From Myxococcus sp. RHSTA-1-4 (GTDB lineage Bacteria; Myxococcota; Myxococcia; Myxococcales; Myxococcaceae), in contig NZ_JAIQDG010000041.1 in NCBI RefSeq assembly GCF_020037125.1, forward strand, positions 40,437-104,436: a stretch of DNA of 64,000 nt, given 5' to 3'. Every line of letters begins with the position of its first letter. The stretch's first letter is position 1. Shown piece after piece: positions 41,945 through 51,377 of this stretch. The notes under the pieces were generated by a model. It ran no database searches. It had not been told where the DNA came from and was given only the letters and a program-made list of their open reading frames with translations. The translations under genes and the position numbers were made by a program.

Positions 41945-43420
41945 GTGTCTGACTTCGTCCAGCAGCTCAACTTCCACGCCCGGGACGCCAGCAACGAGTC
42001 CGCGGCGCTCCAGGCCGCGCTCGCGCTCGGCTTCCTCGAGCACCTGCCGGAAGCGGGGAGCCGTGAGCCCGTGCCGCTGGAGGCCCTCGCCCGGCACGTG
42101 GGGGGCAACCTCCGTGGCACACGCGCCGTCATCGAGCCGCTGGTGGCGCTGGGCTTCGTCCTCCTGGAGGAAGGACGGGGCTACTCGCTCCCGGGGACGA
42201 CCGCCGCCTTCCTGAGAGACACCGCCTTCGCCTCGCGGCTGCACGAGGCCCGGCGCTGGTGGCACGTGGCCGCGAAGCTGCCGGAGGCCGTGCGCACCGG
42301 CGCCGCCGTGGAGTGGCGAGGCGCGTCATGGGCGTTGCTCGGACGGTATCGCGAGCTGTTCCTGGGGCCACCCGTGCAGGCCCCGAGCGCCGAGGCCTCG
42401 GACTTCCATGACCGGCTCGCGCGCAACTTCCTCCGCACCCAGGCCCTGGTGACGGCCGCGGAGCTGGGACTGCTGGAGCGCATGGTCTCCGGCGCGGCCC
42501 CGCTGGGGGAGCTGGCGCGTGGGGCGGGCGCCTCCCCGGAAGGGCTGGGCGTGCTGCTGGGCGTGCTGGGCTCCATGGGCCTCACCCGCCCGGTAGGGGA
42601 CGATGCCTGGGGCTTCACGGAGGCGGCGGCCCGGGCGCTGGACGCGCAGAGCCTGCCGTACTTCCAGCGGGCGCTGCCGGCCACCATGGCCTACTGGGAG
42701 GCCTTCGGGCACCTGGACGAGGCGGTGCGCGAGCGCAGGTTCCGGCTGGACTTGAGAGACCCGGAGACGGCGCGCCGCATCTACCAGGAGAACGCCTCGC
42801 GCATCTCCAGCATCTTCGCCTCGCACCTGCGGCTGAGCCGGAAGGCGGCGGACCTGGTGCGCTCCATGCGCTCGCTGGCCGGGGCCCGGGTGCTGGACGT
42901 GGGCACCGGCTCGGGCGTGTGGGGCTCGGCCTTCGGGCTGGCGGACCCGTCCACGCACGTCACCTTCCTGGACTCGCCGCACGTGCTGGACGCCGTGCGC
43001 CCGCACCTGGCGAAGCTGAAGCTGGAGCCGCGCTCGCGCCTGTGGGCCGGCGACTGCCTGGGGGTGGACTATGGCGAGGCCACCTACGACGTCATCCTCC
43101 TGCCGCAAATCATCCCCGCGCTGCCGCCCGCGGAGCTGCCGGGCTTCTTCTCGCTGCTGGCCCGCGCGCTGAAGCCCGGGGGCGTGCTGCTCATCTCCGG
43201 CTACCTGCTGACGGACCGGCGCGACGGCCCGCTGGACGCGCTCTACTTCGCGCTGCGCCGGTACGTGTCCAACGAGGGGGACGTGCTGTCCCTGCCGGAG
43301 TTCCGCGCGCTGCTGGAGCCCGTGGGCCTCACCGCCGCGCGCGCCTTCGACATGCCCATTCAACAGGTCGTCGTCGCCCACCGGGGGGACGTCCCCTGGC
43401 CCGCCGCCACCGCCGCCTGA
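41945..43420 (+). CDS. SAM methyltransferase with two tandem N-terminal winged-helix domains
   Basis: This 491-aa enzyme starts at a GTG at 41945 after AAGGGAG. Two winged-helix dimerisation-like units come first (LQAALALGFLEHLPEAGS at residues 21-38; VTAAELGLLERMVSGAAPLG near 170), followed by a Rossmann methyltransferase domain with ARVLDVGTGSGVWG near residue 317 and PGGVLLISGYLLTD. The tandem arrangement is unusual for plant-type O-methyltransferases and is shared with the paralogue at 45684-47195. It likely modifies an intermediate of the linked cluster; substrate is unknown. Confidence 0.82.
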   Translation: MSDFVQQLNFHARDASNESAALQAALALGFLEHLPEAGSREPVPLEALARHVGGNLRGTRAVIEPLVALGFVLLEEGRGYSLPGTTAAFLRDTAFASRLHEARRWWHVAAKLPEAVRTGAAVEWRGASWALLGRYRELFLGPPVQAPSAEASDFHDRLARNFLRTQALVTAAELGLLERMVSGAAPLGELARGAGASPEGLGVLLGVLGSMGLTRPVGDDAWGFTEAAARALDAQSLPYFQRALPATMAYWEAFGHLDEAVRERRFRLDLRDPETARRIYQENASRISSIFASHLRLSRKAADLVRSMRSLAGARVLDVGTGSGVWGSAFGLADPSTHVTFLDSPHVLDAVRPHLAKLKLEPRSRLWAGDCLGVDYGEATYDVILLPQIIPALPPAELPGFFSLLARALKPGGVLLISGYLLTDRRDGPLDALYFALRRYVSNEGDVLSLPEFRALLEPVGLTAARAFDMPIQQVVVAHRGDVPWPAATAA

Positions 43421-43444
43421 AGGCTTCCTTCCCGGAGCACCGTC

Positions 43445-44611
43445 ATGGACCTGCTGCGCCCGTTCTTCATGGAGGACTACCTGGAGGGCTCGCGCTTCAC
43501 CGCGCGCTACAACCTGGGCGAGTCCGGTGCCCGCCCCGTCACCGTGGGCGATCTGCTGGCGGGCTCCGGCGTGGACTCCGCGCGGGCGGCGGACGTCTTC
43601 CTCTCCACGCTGCTGCGCGACAGCCCCAACTGGGGGCGCGCGGACCTGAGGGACCTGGTCGCGGCCATGCACCCGGGCGCCACGCGGGAGAATGTCCTCA
43701 TCACCACCGGCACCAGCGAGGCACTGCTGCTGCTCTTCCGCCAGCTCCGCCCTCGCAAGGTGGCGCTGGCGTGGCCCGCCTTCCAGCTCCTCTATGAGCT
43801 GCCCATGCGGCAGGGGGCGGAGGTGGTGCGGCTGCCGGTGCGCTGGGATGCGCGCGGTGTCCCAGGCGTGGACGCGGGGGAGTGGCTGGAGCGGCTGGAG
43901 CGCGAGCGCCCGGACGTCGTCATCATCAACAACCCCCACAACCCCAGCGGCCTGGTGCTGGACGCGAAGCTGCTGGACGCGGTGGCCCGGTGGGCGGACG
44001 CGGCCGGGGCCACGCTGGTGGGAGACGAGCACTACCGCTTCCTCTCCTCGGAGGACGCGGTGCTGGGCGCCACGGTGTACCGCCCCGGCACGCGCACCTT
44101 CGTCACGGGCTCGTTCATCAAGTGCCTGGGCTGCCCCGGCCTGCGCATCGGCTGGACGGTGGGCGACACCGCCATGCTGGCCCGCATGCAGAACGAGAAG
44201 AACTACACCACGCACACGGTGAACCCCGTGACGGAGTGGATTGCCCACGAGGTACTCAAGGACCTGGGCAGCCCCGCGCTGCGCGCTGCTCGTGCGGAGT
44301 GGATGCAGAACCGCCGCACGCTCGCGGCCTTCCTGGAGCGCTCGCGCGGGGTGTATGGCGTGGCGCCCCGGGGCGGGCTCGTCACCTGCATCGGCGTGCG
44401 GGGCGCCAACGACGCGCGGGACTTCGAGGCCCGGCTCGCGGCGCTGTCGGCGGAGGGCGTCTTCGTGCTGCCGCTGAGCGCCATGGAGGCCGGCTCGCCG
44501 GAGGGCGCGCACCCGTTGGAGAAGGGGCACGGCTTCCGCCTGGGGCTGGGCATGGCCGCGGAGCGCTTCCCGGAGGCGCTCGACGCGATTGAGCGCGCGA
44601 CCACGCGGTGA
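43445..44611 (+). CDS. class I/II PLP aminotransferase, capreomycidine-synthase-like
   Basis: The 388-aa enzyme has the fold-type I motifs TTGTSEALLLLF (substrate side), NNPHNPSGL, DEHYRFLSS with the cofactor Asp, and TGSFIKCLGCPGLRIGW with Lys226 as PLP lysine. The opening MEDYLEG and the pattern resemble capreomycidine synthase (VioD-type) and other amino-acid-modifying enzymes from NRPS clusters; sequence alone does not prove that substrate. It lies 24 bp after the methyltransferase in the same operon. A fatty-acid-desaturase-type gene converges 1 bp after it. Confidence 0.82.
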   Translation: MDLLRPFFMEDYLEGSRFTARYNLGESGARPVTVGDLLAGSGVDSARAADVFLSTLLRDSPNWGRADLRDLVAAMHPGATRENVLITTGTSEALLLLFRQLRPRKVALAWPAFQLLYELPMRQGAEVVRLPVRWDARGVPGVDAGEWLERLERERPDVVIINNPHNPSGLVLDAKLLDAVARWADAAGATLVGDEHYRFLSSEDAVLGATVYRPGTRTFVTGSFIKCLGCPGLRIGWTVGDTAMLARMQNEKNYTTHTVNPVTEWIAHEVLKDLGSPALRAARAEWMQNRRTLAAFLERSRGVYGVAPRGGLVTCIGVRGANDARDFEARLAALSAEGVFVLPLSAMEAGSPEGAHPLEKGHGFRLGLGMAAERFPEALDAIERATTR

Positions 44612-44612
44612 G

Positions 44613-45590
44613 TCAGCGCAGCAGCGCGGTGAGGGAGTGTTCCCTCGCTGCGTAGTCCGGGTCGTGCATCAGCAGGGCATGCACGTGCCCCTGGTGCGCG
44701 GTGGGCACCGCCGGGAAGAGGTGGTGCGTGAGGTGGTACTGGTCATGCCGTGGGAAGAGCACGGCGTTGAGCGGTGCCCACGGGACGATGTGGTTGCGCG
44801 AGCGGTGGAACTCGTCCGAGGAGGAGATGACGCCCGCGTGGTCCACCGCGTCCGACCAGTAGCGGATGACCTGATAGGGCACCAGGTAGGGCAGGGCGTA
44901 GAAGAGGAGGAACGCCCCCCAGCCGATGCCCCAGTGCGCCAGGGCGGCCAGCCCCGCGAGGAAGGCCCAGCGCGCCAGCGTCACCCGCCACGGGTCCGTG
45001 CGGTGGAAGAGCACCGGCCGGAGGAAGGCGGGCAGGTGGACCAGGAGCATCGGCCGCAGCAGGTGGTCACGCACGAAGGGACGGCCGGGGTCCGCGAAGC
45101 CGAAGCGGCTGCGGGGCACGAAGTCCAGGTCCTTCACCGGGTCGCCCAGGTGCAGGTGGTGCGTGAAGTGCTCGCGCGTGTAGGGCTCCAGCGCGGTGAG
45201 GTCGATGATGGCCAGCAGGTGCCCGAGGACGCGGTTGCGGCGCTTGCCGCGCACGAGCATCCCGTGACAGGCCTCGTGCAGCATGTTGCCCAGCGCGCGG
45301 AAGCGGGTGCCGATGAAGAAGGCCGCCAGCGGGTACAGCGCCCAGCCCGCCACCGGCTGCCACCGCATCAGCCCGGAGGTGGCGAGCGCGGCCCCCACGC
45401 CGAGCGCGATGTGCAGGCCCAGGTGTCCCACGGCGACGGGCAGGGACTGGGGCTGGTAGTCCAGGGAGACCACCTGGCGCGCGTACCGGGCCCGGAGGCG
45501 CGCGGCGATGGAGCCCGGGCGCACTTCCGCCTCGGGCGCGGTGCCGGGGCGGGAAAGGCCGGGGCTGTCCACCTTCGGCGCGGCGCGCAT
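44613..45590 (-). CDS. fatty-acid-desaturase-type non-haem di-iron enzyme
   Basis: This 325-aa protein has three His boxes in the desaturase pattern: HEACHG near residue 106, HFTHHLHLGD near 139, and HLTHHLFPAVPTAHQGH near 286. Four hydrophobic segments suggest a membrane enzyme. The family includes acyl-lipid desaturases, hydroxylases and beta-carotene ketolases. In a natural-product cluster it may desaturate or hydroxylate an amino acid or fatty chain; which is unknown. GGAAGG precedes the ATG at 45590. It lies 93 bp after the methyltransferase gene, in one direction. Confidence 0.85.
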   Translation of the reverse strand: MRAAPKVDSPGLSRPGTAPEAEVRPGSIAARLRARYARQVVSLDYQPQSLPVAVGHLGLHIALGVGAALATSGLMRWQPVAGWALYPLAAFFIGTRFRALGNMLHEACHGMLVRGKRRNRVLGHLLAIIDLTALEPYTREHFTHHLHLGDPVKDLDFVPRSRFGFADPGRPFVRDHLLRPMLLVHLPAFLRPVLFHRTDPWRVTLARWAFLAGLAALAHWGIGWGAFLLFYALPYLVPYQVIRYWSDAVDHAGVISSSDEFHRSRNHIVPWAPLNAVLFPRHDQYHLTHHLFPAVPTAHQGHVHALLMHDPDYAAREHSLTALLR

Positions 45591-45683
45591 CGGGACCTTC
45601 CAGGGGCAGGCTCGTACGCGGGGAAGAGTTGGACGCTACCGGGGGGGGCCGGGCAGCGGCAAGGGGACGGCGGGCGAAATCCC

Positions 45684-47195
45684 TCACGCGCGGCGCGCGG
45701 GTTCTTGACGCGACACGCTGTCCGCTGGCGCCAGCTGGGTCGGCAGTGCCACCCCGGGGCGCGCGGCGAGCAGCATCTCCTGGGTGGGCAGGGGGATGCA
45801 GACGGACCGGGTGAGGCCCACGTCCGCAAGCAGACGTCCGTACTCGGAGGCGGACAGGAGGTCGCCCTCGTTCGTCATGAAGCGCCGCAGCCCGAAGTAG
45901 AGGTGGTCCAGCGGGCCGTCGCGGCGCTCGTTCAGCACGTACTCGGCGATGAGCAGCACGCCGTCAGGCCTGAGCGCGCGCGCCACGCGGGCGAAGAGGC
46001 CCGGCAGGTCCTCCGGGCGCAGCACGTTGAGCACCTGGGGCAGGATGATGACGTCGAAGGCCGCGGAGCCGAAGTCCTGGGTGAAGAGGTTTCCCGGCCA
46101 GAAGCGCGCCCGGTCCGCCACCTTGAGGCTCTCCGTGTTGCGGCGTACCTGCTCCAGCACCACCTCCTGGTCGAAGTAGGTGACGTGCGTGGTGGGCGTC
46201 GCGCGGGCGAAGGCCGCGCCCCACACGCCGGAGCCGGTGCCGATGTCCAGCACCGCCGCGCCCTCCAGCGGCCGCGCCTGCGCCAGCGTGGCCGCCGCCC
46301 GCCGGCTGAGCTGGAAGTGCGAGGCGAACACCGCCGTAATCTGGTTGGAGTTGTCCGCGTAGAAGCGCCGGCTCACCTCCGGGTCCTTCAAGTCCAGCAC
46401 GAAGCGTTCGTGGCGCACCGTCTCGTCCAGCCGGCCCAGGGCCTCCCAGTACTGCGCGGACACCGACAGCGAGCGCACCAGGTACGCCAGCGCCTTGCCC
46501 TCCAGGAGCTGCCGCGCCTCCGGCGACAGGCCCCAGGCGCCGCCCTCCTCGCGCGTGATTCCGAGCCTCGCCAGCACCTCCACCAGCACGTGCAGGCCCG
46601 GCGTGCTCAGGTACGTGGCCGCGCCCAGCTCCGGCAGCGTCCGGGGCGCCGTGGCGAGCAGCTCCAGCAGGCCCAGCCGTGCCGCCGTGACGAGGACCTG
46701 CGTGCGCGCCGCGCTCCGGGCGAAGCGGTCGAAGAAGTCCTCCGCGGCGTCCCTCGACGCGGGCGCTTCCAGCAGCAGCGCTCGCAAGTGGCCCAATACG
46801 TCCCAGCGGCGCCCGCCGTGCTCCACCGGCTCGCCGCGCTTCACCGCCTCGTCCAGCAGGCCCAGGGGGGCCCACCAGGGCAGCTCCGCATCGAGCCGCT
46901 CGCGGAAGGCCGCGTCCCGCACCAGGGCGGCGGTGGCGGGCGCCAGGCTGAAGCGGCGGGCGTCGTCCATGCGCGCCAGTCCCAGGCACACCAGCAGCTC
47001 CAGCAGCGAGCGGACCCCTCGGGCCGACGCGCCCACTGCTTCCGCCAGCCGTGCCACCATCAGCGGATCGCTGCTTCCTTCCACGGGCAGTGCGTCGAAG
47101 AGGCCCACGCGCAGCGAGGCCTGGAGCAGGGCCGACTCGTTGGAGGCGTTGCGTGCCCAGAAATGGAGCGACTGCGCCAGGGAGGGGGCGGACAT
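45684..47195 (-). CDS. SAM methyltransferase with tandem winged-helix domains, paralogue
   Basis: The 503-aa product starts at the ATG at 47195 (MSAPSLAQSLHFWARNASNE). It is a paralogue of the plus-strand enzyme at 41945: shared blocks include ASNESALLQASL versus ASNESAALQAAL, ERRDGPLDHLYFGLRRFMTN versus DRRDGPLDALYFALRRYVSN. The two winged-helix units occupy residues 15-100 and 145-235, and GAAVLDIGTGSGVWGAAF near 318 binds SAM. It is divergent from the A-T gene and sits upstream of the desaturase gene. It probably acts on another position or intermediate of the same product. Confidence 0.82.
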   Translation of the reverse strand: MSAPSLAQSLHFWARNASNESALLQASLRVGLFDALPVEGSSDPLMVARLAEAVGASARGVRSLLELLVCLGLARMDDARRFSLAPATAALVRDAAFRERLDAELPWWAPLGLLDEAVKRGEPVEHGGRRWDVLGHLRALLLEAPASRDAAEDFFDRFARSAARTQVLVTAARLGLLELLATAPRTLPELGAATYLSTPGLHVLVEVLARLGITREEGGAWGLSPEARQLLEGKALAYLVRSLSVSAQYWEALGRLDETVRHERFVLDLKDPEVSRRFYADNSNQITAVFASHFQLSRRAAATLAQARPLEGAAVLDIGTGSGVWGAAFARATPTTHVTYFDQEVVLEQVRRNTESLKVADRARFWPGNLFTQDFGSAAFDVIILPQVLNVLRPEDLPGLFARVARALRPDGVLLIAEYVLNERRDGPLDHLYFGLRRFMTNEGDLLSASEYGRLLADVGLTRSVCIPLPTQEMLLAARPGVALPTQLAPADSVSRQEPARRA

Positions 47196-47316
47196 GGGAT
47201 GACAGCTTCGTCGCTCCGCTCCCATGCGCGCAACCCGGGGCCGCCCGGCACGCCGCCCGGGCTCGGGTAGGATGGCGGCATGGAACCGCGAGCGCACGAC
47301 ATGCCGGAGGCCGGAC

Positions 47317-49212
47317 GTGGACCCGCGTGAGGCTCTGGTGGACTGGAACGCCACCCGCACGGAGTTCCCCCGCGATGCGTGCGTGCATTCGCTCTTCGAG
47401 TCACAGGCGGAGCGCACCCCGGACGCGGTGGCCCTCACCGCGGGCGATGTGGCGGTGACGTACGCGGAGCTGGAGCGCAGGGCGAACCAGCTCGCGCGCC
47501 GGCTGGTGGGACTGGGCGTGGGCCCCGAGGTCCGCGTGGGCGTGTGCCTGGAGCGCACGGTGGACCTGGTGGTGGCGATGCTGGCCACCCTCAAGGCGGG
47601 CGGCGCGTACGTTCCGCTGGACCCGACGCACCCCGAAGAGCGACTGGCGTTCATGCTGGCTGACAGCGGCGCGCCCATCCTCCTCACGCACGGCACGCTG
47701 GGGGACGGGCTGAAGGTGCCGGGCCTCCTCCCGCTGGACCTGGACACGGAGCGGCCGGTGCTGGACGCCATGAGCCCCGAGCGCATGCGGTCCACCGTCA
47801 CGCCGGAGGGGCTGGCGTACATCATCTATACGTCCGGCTCCACGGGCCGGCCCAAGGGCGTGGCCGTGCACCACCGGGCCATCGTCCGGCTGGTGAAGGA
47901 GACGGACTACGTCCGGCTGACGCCCGAGGACCGGGTGGCGCAGCTCTCCAACACCTCCTTCGACGCGGCGACCTTCGAGGTGTGGGGCGCGCTGCTCAAC
48001 GGCGCGAGGCTGGTGCTGGTTCCTCGTGACACGTCGCTGGTCCCCGGGGAGCTGGCGAAGGCCGTGCGCGACGGTGGCCTCACCACGGTGTTCGTGACGA
48101 CGGCACTCTTCAACCACATGGCGCGCGAGTGCCCGGAGGGCTTTGGCACCGCGAAGCACGTGCTCTTCGGCGGCGAGGCGAGCGACCCGGAGGCGGTGCG
48201 CCGCGTGCTGGAGTCCGGCCCGCCGGGGCGCCTGCTGCACGTGTATGGCCCCACGGAGACCACCACCTTCGCCACGTGGCACCGGGTGGAGTCCGTGGAC
48301 GCCGGGGCGCGGAGCATTCCCATCGGCCGCCCCATCGCGAACACCACGGGCCATGTCCTGGATGGAGACCTGCGGCCGGTTCCCCGGGGCGAGGTGGGCG
48401 AGCTGTACCTGGGCGGCGATGGCGTGGCGCGCGGCTACCATGCGCGTCCGGACCTGACGGCGGAGAAGTTCATCCCGGACCCGTTCTCCTCCGTCCCCGG
48501 CGCGCGGCTGTACCGCACGGGAGACCGGGTGCGCCTGGGCCCCGGTGAGGTGCTCGAGTTTCTCGGGCGCGTGGACCACCAGGTGAAGCTGCGGGGCTTC
48601 CGCATCGAGCTGGGGGAGATTGAGACCGCGCTCCGCTCCCACCCCGGCGTGGCGGAGGCGGTGGTGCTGGTGCGCGAGGAGCACGGCGACCGCAAGCTGG
48701 TGGCGTACCTGGTGGCGGCACAGGGCCCGTCCCCCACGCCGCTGGCGCTGCGCGGGTACCTGGCGCGCACACTGCCGGACTACATGCTGCCGGCCGCCTT
48801 CGTCACGCTGCCCGCCTGGCCGCTCAACGCCAACGGCAAGGTGGACCGCGAGGCCCTGCCCGCGCCCACGGGCGAGCACGCCGCCCTCATCGGGGACGCC
48901 GGCGATGCGCCGAGCACACCGGCGCAGCAACTGGTCGCGGAGTCCTTCGCATGGGCGCTGGGCCTGCCCACGGTGGGCCTGAGCGATGACTTCTTCACGC
49001 TGGGTGGCAGCTCACTGCAGGCCACCCGCGTGGTGGCCCGCATCCACGAGCGGCTGGGCCTGCGCCTGCACGTGGCGGCCCTCTTCGAGCACCCCTCGGT
49101 CCGGGAGCTGGCGGACCATGTCCAGCGGGTGGTGGACGCGGCGCAGGTGGACGTGTCCGCGCTCACCGATGCGCAGGTGGACCTCTTGCTGAGCGTGCTG
49201 CGGCCGGGCTGA
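47317..49212 (+). CDS. stand-alone NRPS adenylation-carrier (A-T) protein
   Basis: The 631-aa protein starts at a GTG at 47317, 6 bases after GGAGG; longer frames exist upstream. It opens with VDWNATRTEFPRD, the A-domain linker, then the adenylation domain (YIIYTSGSTGRPKGVAVHHR, VYGPTETTTFATW, YRTGDRVRLG, NGKVDREALP) and a carrier domain with FTLGGSSLQATR. Pocket residues read against PheA give DAFFLGVTFK-type, an Ile/Val-like signature. There is no C or TE domain; a C-terminal helix (DAQVDLLLSVLRPG) may be a docking element. Confidence 0.85.
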   Translation: MDPREALVDWNATRTEFPRDACVHSLFESQAERTPDAVALTAGDVAVTYAELERRANQLARRLVGLGVGPEVRVGVCLERTVDLVVAMLATLKAGGAYVPLDPTHPEERLAFMLADSGAPILLTHGTLGDGLKVPGLLPLDLDTERPVLDAMSPERMRSTVTPEGLAYIIYTSGSTGRPKGVAVHHRAIVRLVKETDYVRLTPEDRVAQLSNTSFDAATFEVWGALLNGARLVLVPRDTSLVPGELAKAVRDGGLTTVFVTTALFNHMARECPEGFGTAKHVLFGGEASDPEAVRRVLESGPPGRLLHVYGPTETTTFATWHRVESVDAGARSIPIGRPIANTTGHVLDGDLRPVPRGEVGELYLGGDGVARGYHARPDLTAEKFIPDPFSSVPGARLYRTGDRVRLGPGEVLEFLGRVDHQVKLRGFRIELGEIETALRSHPGVAEAVVLVREEHGDRKLVAYLVAAQGPSPTPLALRGYLARTLPDYMLPAAFVTLPAWPLNANGKVDREALPAPTGEHAALIGDAGDAPSTPAQQLVAESFAWALGLPTVGLSDDFFTLGGSSLQATRVVARIHERLGLRLHVAALFEHPSVRELADHVQRVVDAAQVDVSALTDAQVDLLLSVLRPG

Positions 49213-49327
49213 GCGGGGGGCCAGGGTGGTCCGCCCCGCCTCGTCCGGTGTACCGTCCCCACGGGGCCACGGCCGCCCCGCCCCGCGGGTTTCCTCCCGG
49301 CGGCGGCAACGAGAGTCAGGAGCCCTC

Positions 49328-51373
49328 GTGACGCTGTGGTGGCTCACCGTACAGAGTGTGCTGTCCCGTCCCCGGAGCTGGGTGGTGGGGCTGCTGGCGG
49401 CCGGAGCGGCGGCGCTGCTGACGCCGGGCCTGTCCCTGGTGCGGACCATTCACGAGGGCACGCGGCGCAGCCTCATCGAGAGCGGCGCCGGGGACCTCCA
49501 GGTCCATGCCGCCGCGTCCACCGGCGTGCCGCAGGTGGTGGTGGGGCCCGGCGGCGTGCCGGACCTGGTCCCCATTCCGGACTACGCCACCGTGGAGTCC
49601 CGGTTGCGCGCGCTGCCCGGTGTGCGGGAGGTGGTGCCGCTGGAGCTGGGAATGGGCGCCACCTTCCGGGGCAATGTCCTGGACGAGAAGCTGGCCGTGC
49701 TGCGCGAGGCCGCCCGCGAGCCCGCCTCCCCCGAGCGCGACGCCCGGCTGCGGAGGCTCGGCGAGGACCTGCGGCTGACGCTCCAGCGCGTGGCCCGGGA
49801 CGCGGAGGGGCGCGGGGCGGCCTTCGTGGAGGAGACCGCCTTCGCGGATGACCGGGCCGTGCTGCGCGAGGCCACCACGCCCGCCTTCTGGGAGCGCCTC
49901 ACGCAGGACCCCACGGGCGTGCTGGAGGTGCTGGAGAACCGGGTGGCGCGGCAGGCCGGCGAGGGCGAGGAGCTGGTGGTGGACTACCTGGGGACGGACA
50001 TCGCGCGCTTCGCCCGCGCCTTCCCCCGCTTCGAGCTGGTCTCCGGGCAACTGCCCCCGCCCGGCACGCGAGGCCTGGTGATGGGGCACGCCGCCTACGA
50101 GCAGAACTTCAAGCTGCCCATGGCCGCGCGCCTGGAGGAGCTGCGCCGCGAGCGCGAGCGGGGCGCCACCCTGGCGGAGGACGAGGGCCTGCGCACCCTG
50201 GTGGAGCGCAACGTCGCGGAGGTGCCGGACCTGGTGGCACGGCTGGACGTGGAGCGCGCCACCGCGCTCCAGGCCACGCTGGCACGCCTGCTGGGCGAGA
50301 CGGGCACGCTGGAGGCCCTGCTGGCGCGCTTCCTCACCCTGGACGACGGCAACTTCGAGGCGCGTTACCGTCAGTTCCAGGAGGAGCTGGCCCCGCACCT
50401 GCCGCTGTACCGGCTGCGGCCCGGGGACACGATGGCCCTGCGCAATTCGCTGGAGCGCGGCGCCACGGTGCCGGTGCGCCTGTGGGGCACCTTCCGCTTC
50501 CGGGGCCTGGGCGGGGACGATGGCCGCGTCAACATGATGAGCGTGGTGGACCTGGTCTCCGCGCGCCTCCTGTCCGGCCGCCCCACCGAGGCCCAGACGG
50601 CGGAGGCCCGGAACCTGCTCGAGTCGTTCGGCATGGACGAGGACCTCCTGGGGCCGCCTGCTTCACTCGACTCGTTCCAGCCCGTGGCCATCGTCGACGC
50701 GGAGGCGGGGACGGAGCACGGGAGCGCGCCCCAGTTCGAGAAGGCCCTCGCGCTGCCGGACACCTTCCCCGAGGAAGAGGTCTCCGGGGGCAGCGTGCTC
50801 CAGGCCGCGGTGGTGCTGGAGCCCGGCACCTCGCCCGAGGACATCGCCAGCCGCATCGCCGCGCTGCCCGGAGGGGCGGTGCTGGCCACCGTGGGCTGGC
50901 AGGAGGCGGGCGGGATGCTGGGGGGACTGGCGGGGGTGGCGCAGCTGGTGCTGATGCTGGTCGCGCTGCTGCTGTCCTTCTTCGTGGCGCTGGTGGCCTC
51001 CGGCACGCTGCTGCTGCTGGCGCGCGAGCGGGTGGCGGAGGTGGGCACGCTGCGGGCGGTGGGCATGCAGCGCCGCGAGGTGTTCGCCTCGCTGCTGCTG
51101 GAGGGGCTGTTGCTCGGTGGCCTGGGGAGCCTGCTGGGCGCGGCGCTCGGGGCCGGGCTGATGCGGCTGGGCATGGGCGAGGGAGTCACCGTGACGGATG
51201 GCTCGCTGCAGTTCTTCCTGGGAGGGCCGGTGCTGCGTCCGGAGCTGGCGTGGAGCGGGGCGGGCGTCGTGGTGCTGGGCGTGACGCTGGTGGTAGCGGC
51301 GGCGGCGCTGGTGCCCGCCTGGCGCGGCAGCGCGGTAGCGCCGGTGGCGGCCATGCGCAAGGGGGAGGGCTGA
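49328..51373 (+). CDS. FtsX-type ABC permease, long form
   Basis: The 681-aa permease starts at a GTG at 49328 after CAGGAG (the frame extends upstream). One N-terminal helix (SWVVGLLAAGAAALLTPGLS) is followed by a very long extracytoplasmic region of about 480 residues, then three C-terminal helices (VLMLVALLLSFFVALVASGT, LLLEGLLLGGLGSLLGAALG, GVVVLGVTLVVAAAALVPAW). This is the MacB/LolCE pattern, in which the periplasmic part binds a lipoprotein or partner protein. A paired FtsX gene follows after 4 bp. No ATPase gene sits with them. Confidence 0.85.
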   Translation: MTLWWLTVQSVLSRPRSWVVGLLAAGAAALLTPGLSLVRTIHEGTRRSLIESGAGDLQVHAAASTGVPQVVVGPGGVPDLVPIPDYATVESRLRALPGVREVVPLELGMGATFRGNVLDEKLAVLREAAREPASPERDARLRRLGEDLRLTLQRVARDAEGRGAAFVEETAFADDRAVLREATTPAFWERLTQDPTGVLEVLENRVARQAGEGEELVVDYLGTDIARFARAFPRFELVSGQLPPPGTRGLVMGHAAYEQNFKLPMAARLEELRRERERGATLAEDEGLRTLVERNVAEVPDLVARLDVERATALQATLARLLGETGTLEALLARFLTLDDGNFEARYRQFQEELAPHLPLYRLRPGDTMALRNSLERGATVPVRLWGTFRFRGLGGDDGRVNMMSVVDLVSARLLSGRPTEAQTAEARNLLESFGMDEDLLGPPASLDSFQPVAIVDAEAGTEHGSAPQFEKALALPDTFPEEEVSGGSVLQAAVVLEPGTSPEDIASRIAALPGGAVLATVGWQEAGGMLGGLAGVAQLVLMLVALLLSFFVALVASGTLLLLARERVAEVGTLRAVGMQRREVFASLLLEGLLLGGLGSLLGAALGAGLMRLGMGEGVTVTDGSLQFFLGGPVLRPELAWSGAGVVVLGVTLVVAAAALVPAWRGSAVAPVAAMRKGEG

Positions 51374-51377
51374 CGTC

